Assembly (NCBI GenBank): GCA_012519165.1
Contig: JAAYQT010000289.1
Span: forward strand, 1 to 36,491
Length of the DNA stretch: 36,491 nucleotides
Origin: Synergistaceae bacterium
GTDB taxonomy: Bacteria; Synergistota; Synergistia; Synergistales; Aminobacteriaceae
Reading direction: 5' to 3'
Shown here piece by piece: positions 24,907-33,677 of the stretch. The translations under genes and the position numbers were made by a program. Numbering within the stretch: position 1 is the stretch's first letter; each line of letters starts with the position of its first letter. The notes beneath the pieces were generated by a model. It saw only the letters and a program-made list of their open reading frames with translations, was not told the DNA's origin and did not search any database.

Positions 24907-26151
24907 GTGACGGATAAGGAACAGAAGATCTCCAATACCTTCGAGGAATCGGCCCTAAAAATAGAGCGGCTGACCTTCTTTGAAGGGGTTGCAATGATCG
25001 TTGGAGCCAATATCGGGGCGGGAATTTTAAGCCTCGCCTTCGGCGCCCGGAAGGCCGGGTGGCCGGTGCTGGTGTTCTTCCTGATTCTTGCAGGCGCCTT
25101 TACCACCGTTTCCATGCTATACGTGGCCGAGACCACCCTCCGCACCCGCAAACCCATGCAGCTCAGCGGCCTTGCAGAGAAGTACGTGGGGCAGCTTGGT
25201 TCATGGCTTATGTTCTCCTCTGTGGCGGTCAACTCCCTGGGGTGTCTTATTGCCTACACCAACGGCAGCGGCCAGATTATAAGCGGCTTCCTCGGCGTCT
25301 CTCCCGCAGTGGGCAGCCTGATCTTCTTTATGCCCGCCGTGGTGGTTATCTGGATGGGGCTTCGCGTTACCGGAGTTTCCGAAAAGGTAATTACCGCCGG
25401 CATGGGTATAATGATCCTAATCCTAATCATCGCCACGGTGGCCGGCCCCGGAATTAAGACCGAGCACCTGAAGTTCACCAACTGGTACTACGCCGTGCCC
25501 GTCTTCAGCCTTGCCATCTTCTGTTATATCTCCCAGTACCTGGTGCCGGAGCTTACCCGGGGTTATTCCGCCGAGGGCGGGGACATCCACAACCTCCCGA
25601 AGGCCATCATTACGGGAATGTTTATCACCGGCGTCCTGCTCGCCGTGGTGCCCATGGCTGCCCTGGGCATGCAGGGGCCCGACAGCGTGAGCCAGGTGGT
25701 CACCCTGGCCTGGGGCGAGGCCCTCGGCCAGTGGGCCTTCTTCACAGCTAACGCCTTCGCCCTCTGCGCCATGATCACGTCCTTCTGGGCAATCGGCGAG
25801 ACCATGCTCACCAACGTGGTAGACCGGTTGAAGTTCCCCTCTGAGTGGGATATCAAGTACCGGATTATCTCTCTTATTCTCGTAGTAGTACCGCCGTTCC
25901 TCATTGCCTACACGGGACTGGTGACCTTCGTCGGCGCCATCTACTTCGCAGGCGCCTTCGCAGGGGCCATTATGTCCGTCATCCCGGTGATGATGATCAA
26001 CGAGGCCCGCAAGTCGGGCGACAGGGAGCCCGAGTGGACCTGCGGCGCCCTGGCACACCCCATAATCCAGGGGACGCTGATCTTCCTGTTCTGCGGCGCG
26101 GCCGTCTACGCCGTTCTGGATGCGCTGGAGATCCTTCCCCACGGCTGGTAG
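24907..26151 (+). CDS. Amino-acid permease, aromatic amino acid (HAAAP/tyrosine permease-like) family
   Basis: ERLTFFEGVAMIVGANIGAGILSLAFGARKAGWPVLVFFLILAGAFTTVSMLYVAETTLRT..., ~11 TM segments. GTG start at 24907 has 9-nt spacing from AAGGAGG; the track uses TTG at 24898. Confidence 0.85.
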   Translation: MTDKEQKISNTFEESALKIERLTFFEGVAMIVGANIGAGILSLAFGARKAGWPVLVFFLILAGAFTTVSMLYVAETTLRTRKPMQLSGLAEKYVGQLGSWLMFSSVAVNSLGCLIAYTNGSGQIISGFLGVSPAVGSLIFFMPAVVVIWMGLRVTGVSEKVITAGMGIMILILIIATVAGPGIKTEHLKFTNWYYAVPVFSLAIFCYISQYLVPELTRGYSAEGGDIHNLPKAIITGMFITGVLLAVVPMAALGMQGPDSVSQVVTLAWGEALGQWAFFTANAFALCAMITSFWAIGETMLTNVVDRLKFPSEWDIKYRIISLILVVVPPFLIAYTGLVTFVGAIYFAGAFAGAIMSVIPVMMINEARKSGDREPEWTCGALAHPIIQGTLIFLFCGAAVYAVLDALEILPHGW

Positions 26152-26165
26152 AAGAAATTTAAAAA

Positions 26166-26185
26166 GGGGAGCCCGGCGGCTCCCC
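26166..26185. terminator. Bidirectional terminator between convergent genes
   Basis: AAAAAGGGGAGCC-CGGC-GGCTCCCCTCGTTTT. Confidence 0.85.
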
Positions 26186-26194
26186 TCGTTTTCC

Positions 26195-27595
26195 TTAACG
26201 CCCCTTATATAACATGCTTTCTTCCAGGTCTACGGTTTTAAAAGGCAGGCCCCGTCTTTCCGCCGCCCCCCGTCCTTCCTTTAGGCAGATCAACGTTCCG
26301 CCTCCGCCCAGAAGGGCGTTACCGCCCCAGACTACCTTACCGCCGACTACTGTCAGCAGCGCCCGCCTGGTTACCGGGTCAAAGACAGTTATATCACCGT
26401 CGGCGCCGGGGGTAAGGTGTCCCTTTTCCGTAAGGCCCAGCATCCTGGAAGGTATGAAGCTTGTCTTCCTGACGAAGTCGTCCATGCTCCAGGCCCCCCA
26501 GTCCACCAGCAGAAGGCCGTTTTCAAGCAGGAAGTTTCGGGGTATGCCTCCTCCGTCGGTGGCCACGGCGTCGATGATATATTCCCCGGCCTCATTTTTG
26601 GAGGTTCCGCACAAAAAGGCCACTTCCCTGTCGTTTACCGGGAAGGCGCAGGTAACGTTCTGATCCATCTCCTTCCAGTACTCCAGCGCCGCTCTACCGG
26701 TGATATATTCGTTTAATCCGTCCATGTTCTCCCGCACGCAGTGGGCGAAGCTCGCCTCGAAAGCCTGCTTAAGCCCGGCTTCCGTCTCCGGAAAGCCTCC
26801 CGCCCTGAGGCAGTTCCTGGTTACGTGGCTCTCTGGAAGGCCGCCGGCGCACTTTCCGCCGGTCCCGTTAAACCGGGCCGTATAAAACTCTGAAATTACC
26901 TCCCTGTGCTCGTTTAGAGCCTTCAGTAGGGTTTGCAGTTCTTCTTTCGGGCGCCCCAAAACCGCGCCCCGGCAGTAGGAGTTTACGTGGGCCAGGTGGA
27001 AGGGGCGCCCTTCTGCAAAATCAATGGCGTCCAGGGCCCCCTTCATGTTGGAGCCGTTTTTAACGCTGCCTGCGTGGATCGCCATGTAGCAGCGGCGGTC
27101 TGCGGCCGTCTTTATGGCGGCGCTGCACGCCTCGGGCGTCAGAGGGTAGTGCCCCCCCAGCAGCTTGAAGCCGATGGCGCCCTCCGATATGGCGGTCTCC
27201 AAAAGCCGGTTAAGTTCCTCGTAGGACGGGTTTGAGTCTTTAACATTTACGCCGGGATAGACCGCCTCGGTAATAAGAATGTTTATTCCTGAGCCGTGCT
27301 CCGCTATCTGGTCCAGGACCACATCCGCCGGGCCTGAAAGATCCAGCGCAGTGGTCACCCCCGCCCGGGCCAGCATCTTGAAGGAAGCGGGACCCCCTAT
27401 CCAGTTGGAACAGTGGACATGGGTATCTATAATTCCCGGCATCAGAACGGCCCCGTCAAAATTTGCAAAGCGGCGCCCCTTTGCATTGTCGCCCACTTCG
27501 GAAATTTTGCCGTCCTTTATGGCGACGGACGTAAGTTTATTAACGTTATTTTTCGGGTCAACCACCGTGCAGCCCCGTATCACAAAATCGTTCAT
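26195..27595 (-). CDS. Amidohydrolase-family protein (dihydroorotase / D-aminoacylase-like fold)
   Basis: MNDFVIRGCTVVDPKNNVNKLTSVAIKDGKISEVGDN...GAVLMPGIIDTHVHCSNW; composite TIM-barrel amidohydrolase with C-terminal ADGDITVFDP. Exact substrate not determinable. Confidence 0.85.
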   Translation of the reverse strand: MNDFVIRGCTVVDPKNNVNKLTSVAIKDGKISEVGDNAKGRRFANFDGAVLMPGIIDTHVHCSNWIGGPASFKMLARAGVTTALDLSGPADVVLDQIAEHGSGINILITEAVYPGVNVKDSNPSYEELNRLLETAISEGAIGFKLLGGHYPLTPEACSAAIKTAADRRCYMAIHAGSVKNGSNMKGALDAIDFAEGRPFHLAHVNSYCRGAVLGRPKEELQTLLKALNEHREVISEFYTARFNGTGGKCAGGLPESHVTRNCLRAGGFPETEAGLKQAFEASFAHCVRENMDGLNEYITGRAALEYWKEMDQNVTCAFPVNDREVAFLCGTSKNEAGEYIIDAVATDGGGIPRNFLLENGLLLVDWGAWSMDDFVRKTSFIPSRMLGLTEKGHLTPGADGDITVFDPVTRRALLTVVGGKVVWGGNALLGGGGTLICLKEGRGAAERRGLPFKTVDLEESMLYKGR

Positions 27596-27810
27596 TACAA
27601 ACCTCCTCATTTAAACTGTTTTTAATAACTGTATAAAACTAATCCATTATCAGTTTACACCCTTTTGGCGGCGATGGGGCCCAAAGTCCTTCCCAGCCCT
27701 GTATGAAAAATTTTTTACAAAACCGATGTCGCTTTTAGCCTCTATAGCCCGTATAATGTTTTGGAAGCAACAGAAATCCGGCTTCAATACTTTTTTAAGG
27801 AGGAAACGGA

Positions 27811-28797
27811 ATGATGAAAAAGTACGGAGTTTTTGTGGCGTCTCTCCTGGCATTTGCCCTTGTCCTTGGCGGGGCGGGAGCAGCGCCGGCGGCGGAATGG
27901 CCTAACGAGAAGCCTTTCACCATGCTTATACCCTTCGCGGTGGGAGGGGGCACGGACTTTAACGCCCGCCTTGTTGCCAAGATTATGGAGGACGTGCTTG
28001 ACGTCAGGGTTAACAGCATCAACCGCACGGGCGGGCAGGGCGTGGTGGGGCACACCGCCATTGCCAAGGGCGACCCCGACGGCTACACCCTGGGCGACAT
28101 CGAGTGCGAGCTGAACATGATGCACTGGGCGGGCCTTACCGACCTCACCTACAGGGACCTCACCCCCCTGGCTCTCATCGTCTCCGTGGGCGGCGCGGTC
28201 TTTGTGGAGCAGGACTCTCCCCACAAGGACATTAAGGACCTCCTCGCCGCCATCAAGGAGAACCCGGGCAAGCTGAAGGCCTCCGGCGCATCCCACGGCG
28301 GAATCTGGCACCTCTGCGCCGCCGGGATGCTCCAGGGCGAGGGGCTCCAGGTTTCAGACGTAATCTGGGTTCCCAACGAAGGCGCGGCCCCCTCCCTGCA
28401 GGATATGGCCGCAGGCGGGCTCGACTTCGTGGTCTGCTCGCCGAACGAGGCGGCGGCCCTGGTGAGCGCCGAAAAAGTACGCCCCCTGGTGACCATCACC
28501 AAGAAGCGTGTAGCCACCATGCCCGACGTGCCCACCCTGAAGGAGGCCACGGGCTCCGACTGGCTTCTTGACTCCTGGAGCGGAATCGCCGCCCCCGGCA
28601 ACCTCCCCGAGGATCTGAAGGTGAAGATGGGCGACGCCATCAAGAAAGTCTGGGAGACTGCCGAGTTCCAGGAGACCATGGCCAAGGCGGGCAAGACCAC
28701 CGAGTACATGGGCCCGGACGAGTTCAGGGATTTCCTTGCGGAGATGGACAAAAACTACGGGGAAGTGATGAAGTCCGTAGGACTGGTTAAGGAATAA
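27811..28797 (+). CDS. Tripartite tricarboxylate transporter substrate-binding protein (TctC/Bug family), system 1
   Basis: Signal peptide; WPNEKPFTMLIPFAVGGGTDFNARLVAKIMEDVL...VNSINRTGGQGVVGHTAIAKGDPDGYTLG. Confidence 0.93.
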   Translation: MMKKYGVFVASLLAFALVLGGAGAAPAAEWPNEKPFTMLIPFAVGGGTDFNARLVAKIMEDVLDVRVNSINRTGGQGVVGHTAIAKGDPDGYTLGDIECELNMMHWAGLTDLTYRDLTPLALIVSVGGAVFVEQDSPHKDIKDLLAAIKENPGKLKASGASHGGIWHLCAAGMLQGEGLQVSDVIWVPNEGAAPSLQDMAAGGLDFVVCSPNEAAALVSAEKVRPLVTITKKRVATMPDVPTLKEATGSDWLLDSWSGIAAPGNLPEDLKVKMGDAIKKVWETAEFQETMAKAGKTTEYMGPDEFRDFLAEMDKNYGEVMKSVGLVKE

Positions 28798-28833
28798 GAC
28801 GGCAATGCCCGGAAGGACAAGGAAGGGATCATA

Positions 28834-29292
28834 ATGAAAATAAGCGACAAAGTCTTCGGCGCGGTTCTGATAGTGTTCTCACTGGCAGTCCTGGTTCATT
28901 CCAGGTCTCTTCCCGTCCTTCCGGGCTACAAGTACGGCGCCGGGTTCTTCCCTGCGTTTACGGCCGTTTTTCTGCTTGGCTCGGGCCTGACGCTGTTTTT
29001 CCGCAACTTCAGGGTTAAAACGGCGCTGGTTCAGCTGGGAGAATGGACAAGATCCCGCGCGCTGGTGGCAAATATCTGCGTTATCCCGTTAAACCTGGTC
29101 TTTTACATGATTTTTGCCAATCTGCTGGGGTTTGTGCTTACCGCTACAGTAATGACCACCTTCACCATATGGTGGTTAAGGAGGAAACTCCTCTCCTCGT
29201 TTGTTGTAGCCGCGTCCACTGCGGTTTTAACCTATGTATTTTTCGCTAAAATAATGCTGGTCCCGCTGCCTGCAGGCATTTTGGGACTCTAG
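28834..29292 (+). CDS. Tripartite tricarboxylate transporter TctB-family membrane protein, system 1
   Basis: 152 aa, 4 TM; located between TctC and TctA; LPVLPGYKYGAGFFPAFTAVFLLGSGLTLFFRNFR. Confidence 0.85.
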   Translation: MKISDKVFGAVLIVFSLAVLVHSRSLPVLPGYKYGAGFFPAFTAVFLLGSGLTLFFRNFRVKTALVQLGEWTRSRALVANICVIPLNLVFYMIFANLLGFVLTATVMTTFTIWWLRRKLLSSFVVAASTAVLTYVFFAKIMLVPLPAGILGL

Positions 29293-29310
29293 GCGCAGGA
29301 GATACCCGTC

Positions 29311-30807
29311 ATGATCGATACTCTTATTCAGGCTTTCCACCTGGTGTTTCAGCCCCAGGTCCTGCTTATTATGCTGGCTTCATCAATTTACGGAATAGTA
29401 ATAGGAGCAATCCCGGGCCTTACCGCCGTCATGGCGGTTTCCCTCATCATGCCCATCGCCATCTTTCTGGATCCCATCCCCGCCCTGGCCGCCATCATCG
29501 CCTGCGACGCCATGGCCGTTTTTGCGGGGGATATCCCCGGCACCCTGCTTCGCATCCCCGGCACCCCGGCCTCCGGCGCCTACACGGACGACTCCTACAA
29601 GCTGACCATGCAGGGCAAGGCGGAGACGGTGCTCGGCGCCAACTGCTTCTTCTCCGCCATGGGCGGGCTTGTGGGCCTTGCCGCCCTGGTGTGCGCTGCG
29701 CCGTTGCTTGCTAATATCGCCCTTAAGTTCAGCACTTACGAATACTTCTGGCTGTCCTGCCTCGGCCTGACCTGCGCAACCTTCATGACCTCGGCGGACA
29801 CGGTCAAGGGCATTGCGTCCATGTTCCTTGGGCTGTTTATAACCACCGTGGGGTACGACTCCCTCACGGGGCAGCCAAGGTTCACCCTGGGAGTAACCGA
29901 GCTGCTGGGCGGAATTCACGTCATCCCCGTCCTCATAGGCCTATTCGCCCTTTCGGAAATCATGAGGCGGGTAAGCTCCACCACGCCGCCCTCGGCCATA
30001 TACAGCGGTAAAATCGGCAATATCTACAAGGGCATCTTCAAAACATGGCGGAACCACATCCCCAACTTTCTGCGGGGCAACTCCATCGGTGTAATTGTGG
30101 GGGCGCTCCCCGGCGCCGGGGCGGACATCGCCGCCTGGCTTGCTTACGCCATAAGCAAAAAGTTCTCCAAGACTCCTGAAAAGTACGGGACGGGCCACAT
30201 GGAGGGTATTATCGAGAGCACGTCGGCGAACAATGCGGCCCTGGCCTCGGCGTGGATTCCCGCCTTCGTCTTCGGCATCCCCGGCGACGTAACCACCGCC
30301 ATGGTCATAGGCATACTGTTCATTAAAGACCTTAAGCCCGGGCCTACAGCCTTCATCCACCACCCGGAGATCATCTACGGCGTCTTCCTCTGCTTCCTGA
30401 TCGCAAACATCTTCATGCTAATACTGGGCTACTACTCCATCAAGACCTTCAGGCACATCCTGCGCATCCCCCCCTTCGTGCTTCTGCCGGTGATACTGGT
30501 ATTCTGCATCGTCGGGGCTTTTTCCATAAACAACAGCCTCTTCGGCGTGGGGATCATGCTTGCCTTCGGCATTCTGGGCTACATCATGGAGGAGAACGAC
30601 TTTCCCATCTCCCCCATGCTGCTGGCCATAGTGCTTGGCAACCTGCTTGAGAAGAATTTTATAATCTCCATGGTGAAGTCCGACGGCAACTGGATAGACT
30701 TCTTCAACAGGCCCATTGCCGGGGGGCTGGCAGCGGCCGCCATCTTCCTTTGGACATACCCGGCGGTAAAGTGGCTCTACAGGCGTCTTAAGACCCGCCC
30801 GGCCTGA
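29311..30807 (+). CDS. Tripartite tricarboxylate transporter TctA-family permease, system 1
   Basis: GIVIGAIPGLTAVMAVSLIMPIAIFLDPIPALAAI...GDIPGTLLRIPGTPASGAYTDDSYKLTMQGKAE; GALPGAGADIAAWLAYAISKKFSK. Confidence 0.95.
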   Translation: MIDTLIQAFHLVFQPQVLLIMLASSIYGIVIGAIPGLTAVMAVSLIMPIAIFLDPIPALAAIIACDAMAVFAGDIPGTLLRIPGTPASGAYTDDSYKLTMQGKAETVLGANCFFSAMGGLVGLAALVCAAPLLANIALKFSTYEYFWLSCLGLTCATFMTSADTVKGIASMFLGLFITTVGYDSLTGQPRFTLGVTELLGGIHVIPVLIGLFALSEIMRRVSSTTPPSAIYSGKIGNIYKGIFKTWRNHIPNFLRGNSIGVIVGALPGAGADIAAWLAYAISKKFSKTPEKYGTGHMEGIIESTSANNAALASAWIPAFVFGIPGDVTTAMVIGILFIKDLKPGPTAFIHHPEIIYGVFLCFLIANIFMLILGYYSIKTFRHILRIPPFVLLPVILVFCIVGAFSINNSLFGVGIMLAFGILGYIMEENDFPISPMLLAIVLGNLLEKNFIISMVKSDGNWIDFFNRPIAGGLAAAAIFLWTYPAVKWLYRRLKTRPA

Positions 30808-30833
30808 ACTATTTAAGGAGTGATACTTTAATT

Positions 30834-31865
30834 ATGAAAAATGGCAAAACCCATATCCACATTCAAAACAGCCGGAGCTCAGTCGATGTATTCGTCGCCA
30901 CCAGGCATCAGGCGGACGACCTGCTGAACCGCAACCCCGACCTTAAGGAAAAGCTCGAAATAACCATCGGCAGCAGCGCCGTTGACCCCGTCGACCAGTG
31001 GACAAAGGAGGACTTTGACGAATACTACGGCCATATGGCCACCGCCGACGTCCTGGTGGGGTACAGCTTTCCGGGCAAGGACATTAAAAAATACGCCCCC
31101 AACCTGAGGTGGATTCACTTCATAAGCTCCGGCGTGGAGCACATGGCCCCCTTTGACTGGGTCCCCGGAGGGCTGCAACTGGTAAACAACCGGGGAGTGC
31201 ACCTGCCCAAGTCGGGGGAGTCCTTCGCCATGTTCCTCTACATGCTTAACTCCGCCATGCCGAGGCTATACACTGCCCAGCGAAACCGCAAGTGGGACAG
31301 GGCCTTTACCAGCGTGATCCGGGGCAAAAAACTCGTCATACTGGGCGTGGGACACCAGGGAGGGGAGATGGCCCGCATGGCAAAGGAGATGGGCCTTCAC
31401 GTAACGGGGATTCACCCCACCCGCAAAGAACACCCATACTGCGACAGGATGATTGCAAACAGCCAAATGAAAGAGGCCTTCGCCGACGCTGACTTCCTCG
31501 CCGTGGCGGCGCCCCTTACGGAAAATACCCGCGGCATCATAGGCATGGAGCAGATGGGCTGGCTGCCCGAAAGAGCGGGCATAATAAACATCTCAAGGGG
31601 TCCCCTCATCGACGAAGAGGCCCTTGTAAAAAACCTTAAGGAGGGGAAACTGTCCGGCGCAATCCTGGACGTCTTCAACGAAGAGCCCCTCCCCGCAGAC
31701 TCGCCCCTCTGGGATACGCCCAATCTGGTGATAACTCCCCACGTATCGTCGGACGACGTGGACAACTACATGCCCCTGACCCTGGACCTTACAATAAGAA
31801 ATTTACGCCGCGAAATGGCCGGGGAGCCCTTTGAGAATTTGGTGGACACGAAGAAAGGATTTTAG
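30834..31865 (+). CDS. D-2-hydroxyacid dehydrogenase (NAD-binding)
   Basis: GKKLVILGVGHQGGEMARMAKEMGLHVTGIHPTRKEHPYCDRMI...NISRGPLIDEEALVKNLKEGKLSGAILDVFNEEPLPADSPLWDTPNLVITPHVS. Confidence 0.93.
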   Translation: MKNGKTHIHIQNSRSSVDVFVATRHQADDLLNRNPDLKEKLEITIGSSAVDPVDQWTKEDFDEYYGHMATADVLVGYSFPGKDIKKYAPNLRWIHFISSGVEHMAPFDWVPGGLQLVNNRGVHLPKSGESFAMFLYMLNSAMPRLYTAQRNRKWDRAFTSVIRGKKLVILGVGHQGGEMARMAKEMGLHVTGIHPTRKEHPYCDRMIANSQMKEAFADADFLAVAAPLTENTRGIIGMEQMGWLPERAGIINISRGPLIDEEALVKNLKEGKLSGAILDVFNEEPLPADSPLWDTPNLVITPHVSSDDVDNYMPLTLDLTIRNLRREMAGEPFENLVDTKKGF

Positions 31866-32021
31866 GGGTGGAATTCCGGGAGTTAGGAGAACGGCATATC
31901 CCCCTAAACCGCTAGATTTTATTTAAGCAAAGAGGTAGAATTGCACAGGCCTCATTGAGGCGCCCTAATTAAAACCTTTGTGGCGGGAGTAGATCAAAAG
32001 ACAGAAAGGGGTTTTCAGACA

Positions 32022-33017
32022 ATGAAAAAGCGGTTTTCACTTTTTGCCTGCGTATTTTTGCTCGGTATACTGACCCTTGCAGCCGGAACATTTATGGCGG
32101 CGCCGGCCTCCGCAGAGGTCAAGCTTTCCAGGGAAATAAGGTATATCGTCCCCTACGAGCCGGGCGGACTCAGCGACATTACCGCCCGTACCATTGAACG
32201 CATCATCAGGCAGCAGGAGCTTTTAAGCGTCCCCTTCACGGTCACCAATATCCCCGGGGCAAGCGCGGGAAACGGCATGACGACAGTGAGGGACGCCAAG
32301 CCCGACGGACATACGCTGCTGCACCACCACACCTCCTTTATTACCCACAAATCCTTCGGAGTGAGGGACTGGGCCTACGAAGTTTATGAGCCCGTAGCCC
32401 TTCTTTTCGAAGTTCCCTGCGTTCTCTTCACCAAGACCGGCAAATACAAAACCTTGGAGGAGTGGGTTGACGACGTAAAGGCCAACCCAGGAAAAACCAG
32501 CTTTGCCACAAGCTCCCTCGGAGGCAACGCCCACCTCTTCGCAGAGCAGGTTATGAACGAACTGGGAATCCGTGAAATGGTCAACCTTGCCGCCTACGGC
32601 GCCGGGGGCCCCATGTTTACCGCCATGCTGGGCGGTGAGGACAACATCTCCAGCGCTCCTCTGCCCCAGGCCATGGACCACCATAACAGCGGCGATATGT
32701 TTATCCTTGCGGTGGGCTCCGACGAACGGCTGCCCTTCCTTCCTGAAGTTCCCACCCTTAAGGAGCTGGGCATAGAGATCCCCATGTCGGTGGCCTACCG
32801 GATGGGAGTCTGGGCGCCCAAAAACACCCCAAAAGAAGTAGTGGACTACTGGTACAACGTGCTTGAAAAGGTGATCAGCAGCGAGGATTTCGCAAAATCA
32901 TCGGAAAGCCTGGGCGTCTTCCCCAAAATCAGGGACGGCAAGTACCTCTTCGACATCTTTGAGTCCGACACCAGGACCATCGACGAGCTGGTGGAAAAAC
33001 TGGAACTAAACAAGTAA
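32022..33017 (+). CDS. Tripartite tricarboxylate transporter substrate-binding protein (TctC/Bug family), system 2
   Basis: MKKRFSLFACVFLLGILTLAAGTFMAAPASAEVKLSREIRYIVPYEPGGLSDITARTIERII...FTVTNIPGASAGNGMTTVRDAKPDGHTLL. Confidence 0.93.
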   Translation: MKKRFSLFACVFLLGILTLAAGTFMAAPASAEVKLSREIRYIVPYEPGGLSDITARTIERIIRQQELLSVPFTVTNIPGASAGNGMTTVRDAKPDGHTLLHHHTSFITHKSFGVRDWAYEVYEPVALLFEVPCVLFTKTGKYKTLEEWVDDVKANPGKTSFATSSLGGNAHLFAEQVMNELGIREMVNLAAYGAGGPMFTAMLGGEDNISSAPLPQAMDHHNSGDMFILAVGSDERLPFLPEVPTLKELGIEIPMSVAYRMGVWAPKNTPKEVVDYWYNVLEKVISSEDFAKSSESLGVFPKIRDGKYLFDIFESDTRTIDELVEKLELNK

Positions 33018-33060
33018 AAAACTTCGTCGACAACAACATTACTAAAAGGTAACTCCCATA

Positions 33061-33099
33061 CCCGGCCTGGCATACCACCGTATTCCGGGCCGGGTTTTT
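33061..33099 (+). terminator. Intra-operon hairpin with T-run between tctC2 and tctB2 (possible partial terminator/attenuator)
   Basis: CCCGGCC - 20-nt loop - GGCCGGG followed by TTTTT. Confidence 0.6.
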
Positions 33100-33119
33100 A
33101 AAATCAGGGCGGGTGAAAA

Positions 33120-33629
33120 ATGAAAGCAAATCAATCAGCGTCGGTAAAAAAGCAATCCGTCTTCTCCCCTTTGTTCATCTTCGACGGAGTACTACTGCTG
33201 TTCGGCATCCTGTTCCTCCTGGAGTCAAGGCACATCAAGCGGGGCTTTCAGCAGGTGCTGGACGCGCGAATTTATCCAAGGGTGGTGGCGGTAATATTCT
33301 GCATCACCGTTGCAGCCCATATGGTTAAAATCGTCCTGGAGCGGCGGGCCGGAGGCGGGTCAAAAGAAAAGACCCCTCTGTCCGCAGGAGTGGCGTTCAA
33401 GATCGGCGCCCTATTTGCGCTGTTTATCGCCTACGTCTTTTCAATTCAGTGGCTTGGCTACTTCGAGGCAGGATTTTTGTTTCTCTGGTTCAGCATTGCC
33501 CTGCTGGGCGAAAATTCCTGGCGGTGGCGGGTACATGCGCTGATTATTGCGTTTGTAGTAATTTCAGTCACCTATTTCATTTTCGGCGTGCTGTTGAATA
33601 TCTACGTGCCATCAGGGCTGTTCCTCTGA
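33120..33629 (+). CDS. Tripartite tricarboxylate transporter TctB-family membrane protein, system 2
   Basis: 169 aa, multiple TM; LFIFDGVLLLFGILFLLESRHIKRGFQQVLDARIYPRVVAVIFCITVAAH; between TctC2 and TctA2. Confidence 0.82.
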   Translation: MKANQSASVKKQSVFSPLFIFDGVLLLFGILFLLESRHIKRGFQQVLDARIYPRVVAVIFCITVAAHMVKIVLERRAGGGSKEKTPLSAGVAFKIGALFALFIAYVFSIQWLGYFEAGFLFLWFSIALLGENSWRWRVHALIIAFVVISVTYFIFGVLLNIYVPSGLFL

Positions 33630-33677
33630 TATTTTCCATTTGGCTCTGCAATTAACGGCGCCGGGGAGGTAAAAATT

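Noticed and set aside
31866-32021. GCCTC-ATT-GAGGC hairpin upstream of tctC2 as riboswitch or attenuator
   Set aside because: Only a ~5-bp stem, no T-run and no recognisable riboswitch core; insufficient support.
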